DNA of 64,000 nt from Berberis thunbergii (GCA_003290165.1 QNQO01000455.1:1-64000); one strand, 5' to 3'; positions 1 through 13,099 are shown, numbered from the stretch's first letter. Program-made: numbers and translations. The notes: generated from the letters alone by a model not told the origin.

Positions 1-2422
1 AAATATACTTTTTCCTTTCGCCATTTTTCTTTTCATAATTTTAAAAAACGAAATTTCACAAAATCTCATTCCTTGATCACTATTACATTAAATTTTTTTA
101 AAAAACTCTTATTTATATTTCATAGAAGATCAATACATGTTAAATTTTTATGAGAGTAACCTAGAATCCGATATGAATGTAATTAGTTGAGAATCTCTTT
201 TTTCATGGAAAAACAAAAAAAGGATTTAAGGACCCCAAACCTATATATTATATTGATATAATCACTTCATGGAAGATGCTCCAAACCCCTTATTAATAGC
301 ATATTTCAGCGCATTATTACATGTCTATCTCAATTTAGTTATTACCTTTAACCAATATACCACATGACATGCTATTCGCAATAACTTCGAAAATGGGGTA
401 CTGAGAATTCATATTAAACTGTGGGTAAATACCACATTTTTACATTTCTAGAATTAAAAAAAATTCTTCAATAAGCAAGTAATTAAGTGGGCCGGGTTAG
501 CTTTATGTAAAGAAGAAAAGGAGACTACTTTGGGAGTTTTATAATACCAAGGTGGCCATGGTCGAAACCCTACAAGCAAGTTTGAAGTAAGAAAAGGAGA
601 TTTGGTATGTTGAAATAAGGGTGCATTCTAGCTAGGTCTATGTTCAACCAGGTTTTTTATTGTGTGGCACCTAGCTTAAAAGGGGAAAAATTATGTAGTC
701 AATTTTTCTTGAACCCTTTTGAATGTTTATTGACGTGTGATTTGAGCTTATGGATTCCACGTAAGAAGTCGTATTGTTCTCGATATTTTAGATATTCTCC
801 CTTTTGTCTTATCATCGAACAATCAGCTCCCCAACTTCAACGATATGAGTGAAGTTACGTTGGAAGAGGTTTTAGATTCTGCCAATCCTCCTTTGAATCA
901 TATACACCTTGGCATGAGTCGCCACAAGTAAGTCACGTAAAAGTGAAATAAATTTATTACGTGGGTAACATTTTTTTATTTGTAGATGATCTTATTGGAT
1001 AAACAATGTATATATTAATGTGCTAACGAGTCTTTTTTACGAGAAAAAAAAATTAATTAGTTGTCTTGTCACATAAAATAACTCAATACGATTTAAAATT
1101 CAAATTAAGGTTAACACACGGAATCATGTGCACAACACACACCTTTTCATTACCAAAACACCATACAAACCAAGCTATGAGAATTGGCAGGCCCCCCCAG
1201 GTGGTTATCGTACATAAGGGCTGTGTGACCCATCGAGAAAACGTCGAGACATTTGGTGGGCTGGCCAACACCTTTAACTTTGCCTGCCACCACTCTAACA
1301 AAACACCCTGCAGTGTACAACATCCATCCCTCGTGTCCTCCTCATCCACACATCCTACCTCTGACCCGCATCTCGGCAACGCGTCCCTGAGTGGGCCCCT
1401 GAATGAATCGTCCACGTCAGCTTCAACCGAACCCAACGTACACGTCAAGTACAACAGATGACGGAGATCGGACGTTCGTGCGACACCACACTGAGTTCAA
1501 CAGTGAGATCTACAATTTTAGCCAATTATTAAATTGGTATCCTATTTGATAGCCACAGCTATAATTTGGCTCAAGAAGTTCTCCATGGAGACGAAAGAGC
1601 GAAATGAGTTGTACGAGTTCAATTCGACCTCTCATAAGTCTTGACAAGGCGGCAACCATGTGGAACTTGTCGTGAAAGCCCCATGTAACTAAACATCTAT
1701 GATTAAATCTTCGTGGCATTTTTGGTCTTCCTGATCATCTCGTTCTTCATTATATATCACACTTTGTAACTATTAAGCATTTGGGACACACCTTGACGCA
1801 ACCATCACCATTTTATAGTTTAGGTGGCTTTCCAGTACATCATCCTTATACAATTTCTCGTGCATTAGGGTTTACAGCTATTCCCCCTCCCCCAACATAA
1901 AAGAAAGAGCTTGGATTAAAAGTGATCAAAACCTACAACAAGAAGCCAAGTCAAGCAAAACACACACATCAACCATTCAAGATAATCTTAGTTTCCTAGG
2001 TGGAGGTAACAGTGAATGACAATAATAGTGAGCAATGCCATATGCACCATTCTCTGTATAGAATGATTAGATGCTCATAATATTGTATTACATAAAAATG
2101 TGACTAAAAAGCTATTAGTAAATCAAAACCAAATCCACTAAGGATGTTAAATTATATCGAGCATATCTCTTACTTTCTTCTCATTAAGACTCTTTTTTAA
2201 GAGTGAGATCATCCAATAAAAACACTTGGCTTAAATAATTGGACTCTATTTCATTAACTATTAATTTAATTAGTGGTCATTAGCATTAGATGATGACTAT
2301 ATTAAAGTATGGATTATCTATTTAACTAAGAAGTACAATTAAATTAGACGCCATCATATCTTTTGAAATGAGAGTCTAAATTATTTACTTTCACAATCAT
2401 TAATTATAGTTATTGCTGAGGT
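1..2422. other. Intergenic DNA, no gene recognised
   Basis: AT-rich sequence without a coding region I can recognise. The only compositional feature is a GC-richer patch at about 1190-1480 with several ACGT cores (for example CCACGTCAG near 1411 and ACACGTC near 1440). It is open on both strands (1066-1461 plus, 1083-1454 minus), but neither translation resembles a known family, so I treat it as non-coding. It could be a distal promoter or an old gene remnant. Confidence 0.4.
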
Positions 2423-3109
2423 CAGTGACGGAGCTAGGATTTTTGTTGAGGGGGGGGGGCAAAGTGGATGAGTATAGTAATTAATGATAATATATTAATT
2501 AATTACTTTAACAACAATATTTAATTCGAACAATACATAAATAACTATTCAAAACACCAATTGCTAAACAAAATTCAATCTAACCTATGGGATAGATAAT
2601 GAATCCAACAAGCTACTTTCTATGAGCACAAAAGATAAATATATGGAAGACAAATTAAATTGGTATATAAAGTTAAACAACAATTCTAGGGAGCCATTTT
2701 TGGGTCACTTTGGGTTTTTTTACACTTCTATCCCTTTTATGAATAGTGTTTGTGGTTGTGTTTTAAAGAGAATGGGTAAAAGTGTAAAAAAACTAGGGCT
2801 GGGCAAGTACGGGTAACCGGCCCAAAACCTAAAAATCAAAAATCGGCCCGAAAAATTCGGGCCCGTGTTTATGGGAACCGAAACCGGACCGAGTTGATCG
2901 GGTAACCGAGGTCCCGGTTAACCGATTTACGGGCCGGTCCGGTCTTAATTGAAAAAAATACTTCTACAGTATATAAAAAAAAGTCATTCAACATATACAA
3001 AAATTAATTAAAAAAAAAAACAATATAACAAATTACAAAAAAAAAAAAAATTTGATCTTCAACCCGGTTACAGACGATCGAATCTGATCAAGATCTTGTT
3101 TCACCTGTC

Positions 3110-3390
3110 CAACGATCATGATCTTGTTCCACCTTACAAACGATCTGATCAAGATTTGATCAAGATCTGATCTGATCGAGATCAAGATCAAGATCTGATA
3201 GAAATCAAGATCTGATCGAGATCAAAGATCAGATTAAGATCAGATCAACATCCGAGATCAAATATCAGATTAAGATCTGATCGAGATCAAGATCAAGATC
3301 TGATCGATATCAAAGGTCAGATCAACATCCGAGATCAATGATCAGATTAAGATCAGATCAACATCAAATCTGAGATCAGATCCGAGATCA
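3110..3390. repeat. GATC-rich simple tandem block
   Basis: Dense irregular repetition of GATC, AGATC and TCAAGATC units, for example AGATCTGATCGAGATCAAG. It lies inside the hAT element at 2794-3965 and is probably a replication-slippage product. Confidence 0.75.
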
Positions 3391-3429
3391 GAAGGGGAAG
3401 GGAGGGAAGAGGGAGTCGGTCGATCTCGT

Positions 3430-3725
3430 TCGATCGATGCTTCGCTGTGAGAGGGAAAGGAGAGGGAGGCGGCGTTCGTTCGGTCGATGCTTCAATGTGA
3501 GAAGGAGAGGAGTCGGTCGATGCTTCGCTGTGAGAGGGAAAGGAGAGGAAGACGGCGGTAGATGCTTCACTGTGAGAGGGAGAGGAGATGGAGTCGGCTT
3601 CGTTGTGACAGGAAGGGCGGCTTCGCGGTGAGAGGGAGAGGAGATGGAGGCAGCTTCGCTGTGAGAGGGAGAGGAAAGGAGAGGGAGGCAGGAGAGGAGA
3701 GGGAGGCGGATTCGAGGTAGGGGCG
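3430..3725. repeat. Minisatellite, about 30-45 bp units
   Basis: At least six degenerate copies of a unit containing GCTTCGCTGTGAGAGGGA plus a variable AGGAGAGGGAGGCGG tail. It occupies the right half of the hAT interior. Strand asymmetry is strong, with purines on plus. Confidence 0.7.
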
Positions 3726-4670
3726 GTCGATGGGTCAAAAAATATGTTGTTTAACTTTAAATAGTTTAAAGTTAAGTTGTTTTAATTTAACTATTTAAAC
3801 TGGGTCTGGCCGGTTACCCGACGGGCTTCAGAAATAGAAATCGAGGCCCGAATCAGAAACTTCGGGGCGGGCCGGGCTTTTACAACCGATATTTTTTTAA
3901 TAAATAAAACCGATCCGAACCGGCCCGATCAGTCCGGGGTTTTCGGTCCTAAATGCCCACCCCTATAAAAACCAAAACTGACCAAAAAATGACTCCCCTA
4001 GACTTACTCAAAGTTAAGTAGCAAAAAAAAAAAAATTTAGATGTGGATAAAAAAATTGAATTATTTGCGATTTTCCACTATCATAAATAGATATTAGAGG
4101 TTACTCCATCATTAATTACTATTGCAGTCTCCCCCAAGACTAGCAGTCAACGTGCATTAATTGTCAAAAAGTTCATGTCTTTCAAACAATAACTCATAGA
4201 TGAACTTCGAGATGCAAAATATGTATCTTGAGGAAAATTAATAGATCAAAATTTTCATGTATCCCACTAGACCTCGAGATACGAATTTATCTTGAGAAAA
4301 TACATTTTTTGAAAACATTCTTCTTCCTCAAAGCAGAAAAGAGAGGTTGGAGTTGTTGATGGTGATGGTGGAAAAAAGAATTAAATCAAACAAAAAGGGA
4401 TGAAGAAGAAGAGAGTAGTTGCTACAGTTGCTCATGTCGCAGATGTCGCAGTAATCAGAGAGAGAGTAGAAAAGAGGAAAGGGGTAGAGCGAAGAGGGTG
4501 AACAAATAGAGGAACGGGTGGGGCGGGACGAACTCGACGGCATTGCAAAAGTGAGCATAATAGAAAATATATATATATTTGGTTAAGGTAGGAAATGTAG
4601 TCCCTGGCTAGAAAAAAAAAATGTTTGGTTAAGGTAGAAAAAAATATATATGTCAGTGGCTCCGTCCCTG

Positions 4671-7513
4671 GCTAAGGTAGGAAATGTAGTTAGTACGTTA
4701 CCTTAAAGAATATGTTTGGTTAGCTATTTTCCTTAAAGAAAATGGAATCAATTTCTCTTGTTATACAGATGTTCATTGTATGTTTATCTATTTACTGACA
4801 AAAATTGATTCTTTATAGGATTGTTTTTTCACTATTCATAAAAATCCAAATCTGAGGAGAAGCCTCATAATCGAATTCAGAGAAACAATTTCAATTTTCA
4901 TGTTTATCTTCCGTGCAACCAAAAAAGCCCTAAGTGTATTTTATTATCGTAGAATTAGTTAGACCATAAGCCACGTATCAAGTTACAGGGATGTTTGCAT
5001 TTGCATTTTAATCAAGTTACAGATCCGAATTTCTTGAAAATGTCTTTGTATATACAATATCCGAAAAGATTAAGAGGCAAAAACAAACAGCTCAAATTAC
5101 ATCATGTTTCAGAACAAACTTTAATATATGTAAATGGTGTATAACGAACAGTTGTTTTCTGTTTTAGATTACTAGATAGCCAAAACAATGTACGACAACA
5201 TGCAAATTCTTTATTTAACTCTTCTAAAATTGTAGCTATGTCGCCTTTCCATTTGCCAACGTCAACTCATCAACAAAGTTCCCTTTCTCGCTCTTTATCT
5301 TAGTTTTCCAATGATTAAATACGAGAAAATACATAAACATATGAATATAAATATAGATGCGTATTCGGTAAGTTTAAGTAACCACTTTAATTAAGGAAGT
5401 GGGATTACCACTAATATTCTTCTTTAACTCTTTTTTTTTCTCAAATAATAGCCCACACTAAACCAAGAGAATGAGATCCTTATCTCATCTTATGAAGTTG
5501 TTGTTTATATGCATATATGCTCTTTGAGGTACTTGAATATGGTGATTAGGGTTTGTAAATAAGGATTAGCATCTCATCTAATCCAATGTCACATAAATCT
5601 TAGGTCAGCCATAAAGCAAGGAAAGGACATTCATGAGAGTTTGACAATGTGTTGGAATCTTGTGTCACAATTCACACAACACAAGCAAAGAGAGGGTGAA
5701 AAAGGGGGATTTAATCAAGCACTTGGTTCCCTACTTGGGTGGAACCATGACATATGACAAGTGCTTTTCAATGGTGCTTTGGGGTTTAGGATAAGATAGC
5801 ACCCCCAAATTGCACATACAATCATCATCAATTCAACAAACAAATAACTATATACCATATAAAAGGATATGCAGGTTTTGGGTCCCTTTGTTGATCATTG
5901 TGGTTGGGTCTATTACATTACAACAATTTGTGTTGAGCATTTCCTATTACCCAGCTTGGCATGTCAGTCTGCGATCGCTTGTGATTTTGTTGTCATGGTC
6001 CAATCAGCACCCGTTGTTGAGATGTTGGCTGAGTTATTAGCACTCGTCATTAAACACTTAGTAAAATTTTCATGACAAGTGTGTTTATGAAAACAACTTC
6101 TACAATTGATAAGATCATCAATGAAGATTGAGGCAAAGCCTCAAGTGTGCTTCACTTATTCGGAATCAAGCTACAACAACTTCTACTGAAGTATTTGCAT
6201 TATAAATAGTATTAGATGACTTCAAAAGTTTCTCTAACACACATCTGGTGAAGACAAGTTATCGCGCTACTCTTCTGTGCGAAACCTTGACATATGGGGC
6301 ACGAAAAGATTGAGAGCGAAAGATTTGGCTCTATCAAAAATAGATGTGAACCATGAATCTCAATTAGATGTGGCTAATCAGTCAGGGAGATCTTTATTGA
6401 TCCATATATGACTACAAAGGTCCTGATGTGCTTTGCCTGGAAAAAGCAACAAGCACTTTGGTTCAATTATAAGCTCTTGCAATAACATAAAGCAAAGTAC
6501 AAAAAAACCCAACGGAATCTAAAGGGTTTTTCTCTGCACGGCCATAACACACTAACAATCCGTGATGTGAGGTGCAAAAATAGGGCCTGCGTGTCAGTTT
6601 TGCTTTTCGTTCCTGTTGCTTTCCTCCTTTCTTAAGCCTAACACCATGTCGGTAAATCCGCTTCGCAGAAATTCAAGAAACTGATTTGTGAATTGATTAG
6701 TAAACCACATCAGTTCAGATACGTCTATTTCATATTTTTAACAATCGCTTTTACACAAAAACAGAAAGACAGTATCAATTCTGATCACTACACACATACA
6801 CATTACAAGCATAAATGATGGAACTGCACACACAACCTACAGCGGGTTCCTAAGATCAGAGTTACCATCAACCTTATGATGCTATGATCAGCCAAATACT
6901 TTCTTATCTTGCATGTCAGGCTCCTAAGATCAGAGTTAGAGTTACTGATGCATTCAGATCTATCTTCATTGATCCCGATAATACCTAACTTGTAAAAATG
7001 AGCAACGGTTAAGCTCAAGATCACTGTTATGGTGGCCGAATGCACTTTGATGCTTAAGTCAGATATCGATTCAAGAATAAGTGAAGAATAAATGTAAAAT
7101 TGTAGTGTGTATACCTGCATACCTTTCTTCCTCATTTCACCGACTCTTATAGCGAGTCTTTCCTTCCCAATTGTCCCTACGATCGAGGGTGTGATGGAGG
7201 GAGGAGATTTTGCATGAGATCGTACCTGTGCATGACTAAGTACTTCAGCAATTGACTCTGTAGTATTGGACTATATCTGATTTCGTGCGAGTAGATCTCG
7301 GACTTATGACAGCTCTGAGATTCGTTGTTCGAGCCTTATGTCTTGGGCCAAGTCCTAAGACCCGTGCCTCTATGCAGCGTATCTGACACAAGAAATATAC
7401 AATCAGGGAAGTATGTCGCACGTACTGAACAAACAATTAGGTCGTGGATTAGGATATGGATGAGAAAGATAAAGGTGCTAGGCAACCAAACTAAAATAAA
7501 TAGTTTAGAGCCC
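4671..7513. other. Intergenic DNA, no gene recognised
   Basis: AT-rich. Two places look faintly coding but were not assigned: 5869-6075 plus (translation includes GPFVDHCGW, superficially like a glycosyltransferase box but unsupported around it) and about 7140-7260 minus (an open stretch with a GT after it). No conserved domain can be read. Confidence 0.35.
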
Positions 7514-7646
7514 TTCTAGGGAGTGAGGGAGACGCAAGGCCCGCCCATCCTCCTCAGGATGCGCTTGAGGGCAGCATCCCGAAGAAGATGGGCGGTGGTG
7601 GGCAAACCTTGCGCCTCCCTCACATCCAAACCCTCGCCCCCTAGAA
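7514..7646. mobile_element. Fold-back MITE-like element
   Basis: The ends TTCTAGGGAGTGAGGG and, inverted, TTCTAGGGGGCGAGGG are near-identical inverted repeats. A second inner pair, GAGGGAGACGCAAGG and CCTTGCGCCTCCCTC, extends the hairpin. The interior (CCTCAGGATGCGCTTGAGGG) resembles that of the element at 7963-8054. No clear target duplication. Confidence 0.55.
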
Positions 7647-7962
7647 TCAGGGAATAGTTTATATTTGACAAGCTGGAGAACGTACAAACAAGCTTTTCAA
7701 AAGCTGCAGAGACAATAGCTTCTCTTTAGCACCAAAAATAAAAGCGGTTAATAGAACAGGGTCCTAGGAATAATAACTCAGTGGGTTGCATTATTCTTCC
7801 TCTATCAAAGAATGTACAAGGACTAAAATGCTGCAAATCAGTCATGCCATCTAAACATGGATATTTGACAAATCTGAACTACAAATATGTTATAGTTGAA
7901 AGGTTGGCATATGTCCACTCAGTATGCAAATCAGTCAGTCAAGCAAGGGCTTGTCAAATTAG

Positions 7963-8054
7963 CGAGGGAGTGGGGTGCAACCCTACATCTCCCTCAAGAT
8001 GCACGAAGGCACACATCTGAAAGGGGATGGAGGGTTGCAACCCCCTTCCTCGCC
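7963..8054. mobile_element. Fold-back MITE-like element with target duplication
   Basis: The ends CGAGGGAGTGGGGTGCAACC and, inverted, GGCGAGGAAGGGGGTTGCAA form a hairpin. Both sides carry AATTAG (957-962 in the 7-kb block and 8055-8060), a likely 6-bp target duplication. The core phrase GAAGGCACACATC recurs at about 22930, which marks a dispersed family. Confidence 0.55.
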
Positions 8055-8557
8055 AATTAGAATTCCCCGTCAAGCAAATTCATTTTGCTCCTAGATATCA
8101 GGATTGTGACAATAAATAATCAGGATGTAGGATACATTTCAAATTTTCAAGCTACAATATAAGATAGAAAACCAAAATACCTGCAGCATGTCAAAATAAA
8201 GCAAGTAAACAAACATAAGCTAAAATTTGCCACAAGGTTAGAGACGAGAGCTCTATAACCATCTACAGTAACTTCTCATGATTACATAGGCTGGCCGTAG
8301 TCAAGAGACTATCTAAAGTCATGTAAGAGTGTGGACAAATCTCATGATTACATAGGTCATCCAAAGTTGAATAAAATTGTCGACGAAAAGTAGCCCCTAT
8401 CCAAACACACCAGTCTGCACTCAGATACAGTTTACAAAATGTTGCTAGTTATCATCATTTTCCCCTGAAACATCATGAGGTCACATATTAGATCCCAGAA
8501 TACACCCCTTAATATCACAACGATGAAATCTGAACTTAGAAAGGTCAGCAATTTTAC

Positions 8558-11500
8558 TCACGTGTTTTGCATTAGTGTGATGTTGTCCCCTTTCAAAAGA
8601 ATCCTTCCTGAACAATTACAAGAGAAATGTCAAAATAAAATCAAAGGAGACGTACACTTGTGGAAGGGGAGGTTGTACGATCTTTACCCAAAGGCTTCTT
8701 GGTTTGCTTCTTCATGTTGACTTCTTCAGCGTCATCCAGAACCAAATTCATGTACTCATCAAACCCCTGTAGAAAGAAAGAAACAGGATAACACTCAATC
8801 TTCATAATCACACAAAGTTACAAAGTTGCAAATATTGAATAAGATCATGTTGGACAGAAACCCAATAGAGCAAATGTGGAGAAGTACAAATCAGGCCAAG
8901 TAAGGTACTAGTGCAAAACCTCATTTTTTTTTAATTTTTTTTTTATAAATTTCATGTACTTATATCAATAACACGAGTTACTACTCAGGTACATAGTTGA
9001 AGAGGAACAAAAATTTCATGTGGCTGTTAAGCATGTGTGCTAAATCAAGCATGCTCAGCACTCATGATTTATGTGATCGCAAGCAAGCATTATTAGAAGT
9101 AATAATGGCACAAGTCTTGATGCCACATGCTCTCCTTTAAAGTTCAATATTCTGTGCTAAATGCTTAAAAGAGTGAAACTAGTAAGCACACCACAGAGAT
9201 CTAGTAATCACCGTACCATTTGCTTTACAACCTCAACAGTCATCATTAAAAACGAAGGCTAACCACCTTGGCCAGAATATTATTTCAACCTGACTGAGTT
9301 GAACCTGGCCAACAAAATCCTGTTGACCTGCACCTTCACTTGAAGCCTGCTTCCCATGCCAAAAGCCAAGCCTCCAAGCCCAGCCTGGAAAAGCCCAAAA
9401 CTGGTCATATGGCACAAAGCCACAAACTACTGCCATAAATGATTTCTAAATTCAGCCCGTTTGAGTCGACAGTCCACCACTGAATAAGATTATCCCCATT
9501 GAGGGGGTCCAATCCACATTTCAATAGCAAAGAAAGTATAATTGCAACGAGAATGGGCACTAAAAAACAGGTGAGATGGAGTCAAGGTTACATTCACAGA
9601 GCATGCGCCCACTGTTTTAAAAGAGTAATTGATGCGAAGCAGCAAAATTCACTTCAATGCATACGAGTTGAATGTTGGTTATAATGCGCACGATGATTGT
9701 TCTTATTCTTTACACCACAACTACTTTCATGATTGGTTATCTCCTGCATTATTTCATACTTTTTTTATTTGTTTATGATTTTTAATATGTTTTCATCATT
9801 TCTTTTTTTCTGGAAAGTTGAGGTGTATGCCTCGTTACGCATCAATGCACGGCTTCGCATTGGAAAAGCCCGTTCAACTCAATACAGGAAAACGCTTTTT
9901 AAAACATTGTACACTCCTGATTGTTAGGACGAGTCCTCTAAATTATAATGGAACTCATCCAACAGCCCGAGGAGAGTGATTCTCCTCCCAATCATTAAGA
10001 GACCTCTTCTGAGGAAGAGTTCTGGTCCATGTTATACCATGAGTCACTAAAACGCAGACTCAGCCCCAATCTTCCTATATGTGATGAAACCAACACTTGA
10101 AATGTGTCCTTTAAAATTTTCTGGCTTTCCACTTATCAGCTCAGAAATCGACTCGATAGCCCACGTTCAGTTCAAAACAGATGTGTTGCTGATCAAGATT
10201 CATAACAGTCCGCAATAAAGTACAAGGCTGCAACCATATGGACCTTTGACATCTTCTAAGTACCAAACATATTGGAATAGTGATAGTTTTAGATTGTTTT
10301 GAAGATTTAGTTTAGTGACTTATGATAATTTGAAATTCTTCCAAGTAATACTATCATTCTATCAAATATCGATGAAAAACACTGTTTTTCATCAGAAAGG
10401 CCATTGTCAACCATAAGAAGCCACACTGCTTGGAGAACCATTTGAGGTAAAAATCTCCTCTCAAGCAAGAATAATATTGGATGCAGAAGGTCTCCTTGAC
10501 ACACTCCACCAGAATCCTTAAAAGAACCAACTGGACGGAGTGTAAGTTAACAGGAAACAAAGTGGTTCCAGGAATGTCGGTCCAACTAATTATTTTGGTT
10601 CCCAACCAGTATTTTTCTAGAACATAGTCTACGAATGACCAATTGACAATGTTAAATGCCTTTAGAGGAATTGATTTTGCAAATCAACCATCCTAGACCT
10701 GCACTAATTCTAGATCGAGAAGCCCGATTGCAATTAATGGAACAACAACTAAATGCCTACCTGGAGAGCAGCGGATCGGAAATATCAGATCCTTCATAAC
10801 TGCTTTGACAAGATCAAATACCACCTTTGAGGGGATCTTAGAGACAGTGGATAATAGGTGCCAGAGTGCCCCTTGTAGTTAGGCACTAAGGTAGTAGAAG
10901 TAGAATTAAGTCGCCAATTATCCGTTCTACAGGAAATTATGAACCATTTTTTTAGAAATTAGAGTTAAATAGACTCCCAACATCTAGCCAAGAACACGAT
11001 ACGAAACCATCGCTTCCAGAAGAACATATGTGGCAAGCTCATTCATAGCTCTGATAATTTCCAACTCCCAAGTCCTTGTCCAACCCCAATGCAATCTCAC
11101 CCAAGATTCTAGAAAGCCAATTTTGGTTCCCAATTCCTCTAGTAATTTTAGAAAGAAAAAAAAAAGTCTTATCATATGCTTCTCAATGGATGATTTTTCC
11201 ATCAAATTGACATCCACATCCACTTTAATGTTTAATTAAGTTCTAAGCCTTGCACAGATTGGCAAGTTAATGGAAATGCTTGAGTAGTCTCCATTCCAGC
11301 CCACTTCGTATTGGATTTGCCTGAGAGCATTGAATCTTGCTTTAAGAGTTGGTCCAACTCTATTGTATGAGTAAATCTACGCTCCATTCCTCATTAATCA
11401 GATCCATATCTTTTACAAGATTTAATTTTAGTTGATTAATAAAACTATAAAAGTTCAACAGCCTAACACAACCCAAATAAGGGTATCAAGTAACACCTAA

Positions 11501-13044
11501 GAACTTCATTGTTCCAAATTTTGTTTGAGCTCCTTTAAGTTAAACCACGCCAAATAACCCAAATTACCTTGAAAGACAGTTATCCAAGCCGTCCCCAACA
11601 ACTTGGCAAAGTCCTTATGTTTAGCCACACAAGTCTGAATCTTAACACCCAAAGCTTGCTCTTGTGCTCTCAAAGGCGAAGAACAATCGAGTTGTGTTGA
11701 GAAACCCCCCTCTAACTAAGACTCAATGTAATTCCCAGTTTTCCACTCACTGTTATCAAGGAAACAATCAAGATGTGGGGGAGTTGTACATACTGAACCA
11801 AGTTAACTCGCCACCAACTAACTAGAAGTCAAGTAATTCGTAATCGCTGCCAAACCCACTATAGTCCTGAATTTATTTTTATTTTTTTGGGCGGCAGTGG
11901 GGGGTGGTTACGTTCTTGTTAGTTCTCTTTTCATGGAGAAAAGGGGCTATGTTGAGCCAAGGGAACCCCCACAACCCACGAAAAGCTTGAAGGTCATTCC
12001 AATTCCAATGTACAAGAGGCTTGGAGTAAACTTGTCATTCCAACTCCAAAATCGCTAACAGCTTTTTTGAGACCCAAATTTCAGAACCCTAAAATAGTTC
12101 AGCCGCTGAATTTGAGTTTCTGAGAAACAGTCTATAGAGTATACATGGGAATTTCATAGTTCTTTCATTGACGAGTTGCTAACCTAAGTGTCGTTCCAAA
12201 AATCAATCATGTTGACCTGCCCTAGAATAAAGGAAAATTTGATAATGAAATTTGGGTTTTAGGTTTGTAATTGCTCTACACCATGCACAACCATAAGGAG
12301 ATTGTCTTTGAGTACCATTCATTAACCATATTTCTCTAGAATAATAGTTCCCAATCTCCAAAACTACTTGGAAAGGAGAGCTTGGTTTAAAAGCTTTAGT
12401 CTTATAATGCCCAATCCCCCCTCTGAGCCTAAGATCATGTCATATGGAGTTCATTAGTACCACACAAGAAATTCATACAAAATCTTTCAAAATCCTCAAC
12501 AACAAAAGCATACACGGAGCAAGAAGACATCATGAATACTAGCCCGGTGAGAGTTCTTTTGATTAGAATGACTACCTGCGTTGGAGATGTATTTCCTCTT
12601 CCAAACTGCTAGTCTGAGTTGTTGGTTCCGAAGTATTTACAAGGCAAGTTACCTTATCTGCAATTGCTCAAAGTTAGGAAACTCTCCTACTAGAACCGAA
12701 GTTGTTTTGTTGAAGTTTATTCCTAAAGTTGATACCGTCCAAAATCAGAGGGTTATAGAGTTTACTGCATTGATCAGCTTTAAAGAAGGATCTAAGGAAA
12801 GGATGGTGCCATTTGCATATTGAACTGCACACTGAATGATAGGAATTGAGGTTCCTAATCCATGCACTTTAGACCCTTGATAGGAATTGGGTTCCTAATC
12901 CATGCACTTTAAACCCTTGGATCAGTTGAAACAGCTCTGCTTTGCTCTGCTTTAATAATCATTTGGGTCATGGCTTAGCAAGAAACTAGAAAATCAGAGG
13001 GTAGAGGTCTCCTTTATCAAATTAAAATAATAAAATAGTAATAA

Positions 13045-13099
<55 letters not shown>

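Larger units (their letters stand above)
2794..3965. mobile_element. Non-autonomous hAT element with tandem-repeat interior
   Basis: Ends are TAGGGCTGGGCA on the left and TGCCCACCCCTA on the right, followed inward by repeated GGTAACCGG and CCGGTTACC-type subterminal motifs. The flanks AAAAAAAC and ATAAAAAC match at 7 of 8 bases if the right end is taken at 3964. The interior holds a GATC-rich block (about 3110-3390, many AGATCAAGATCTGATC units) and a purine-rich minisatellite (about 3430-3720) built on a unit like GATGCTTCGCTGTGAGAGGG. Open frames here on both strands are low-complexity by-products of the repeat. Confidence 0.65.
2711..3980. mobile_element. MITE copy 1, split by a hAT element
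   Basis: Positions 2711-2793 begin GGGTTTTTTTACACTT and end AAAAGTGTAAAAAAAC, an inverted-repeat pair. The remaining few bases of the right end (AAAAACCAAAA) lie after 3965. A second, uninterrupted copy in inverse orientation is at 44474-44566 and shows what the empty site looked like. The spacer phrase GTGTTTGTGGTTG is shared by both copies. The element has no coding capacity. Confidence 0.6.
2423..4670. mobile_element. hAT (Tip100-like) DNA transposon, non-autonomous, outermost of a nest
   Basis: The left end begins CAGTGACGGAGCTAGG and the right end, read on the opposite strand, begins CAGGGACGGAGCCA, the terminal repeat style of Tip100-type hAT elements. The 8-bp flanks are GCTGAGGT (2415-2422) and GCTAAGGT (4671-4678), a target duplication with one mismatch. 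No transposase was seen. The interior contains a small MITE that is itself split by a second hAT element (2794-3965). The stretch just left of the right end repeats the phrase TTTGGTTAAGGTAG, so local rearrangement has occurred there. Confidence 0.65.

Noticed and set aside
1066..1461. Overlapping open frames on both strands of about 125-130 residues
   Set aside because: No recognisable domain on either strand; overlap of both strands indicates composition, not coding.
3110..3390. CRISPR-like regularly spaced repeat
   Set aside because: Units are irregular, without unique spacers, and the genome is a plant nuclear one.
3388..3738. Long open frame on the minus strand with Pro/Ser/His-rich product
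   Set aside because: It is a by-product of the minisatellite inside a hAT element; low complexity and repetitive.
5869..6075. Open frame with GPFVDHCGW, reminiscent of a plant glycosyltransferase box
   Set aside because: The rest of the signature motif is missing and the surrounding residues do not fit; no splice-compatible neighbours.
7140..7260. Possible minus-strand exon (VRSHAKSPPSITPSIVGTIG and a GT donor)
   Set aside because: No recognisable family and no partner exons; kept only as a low-confidence curiosity.
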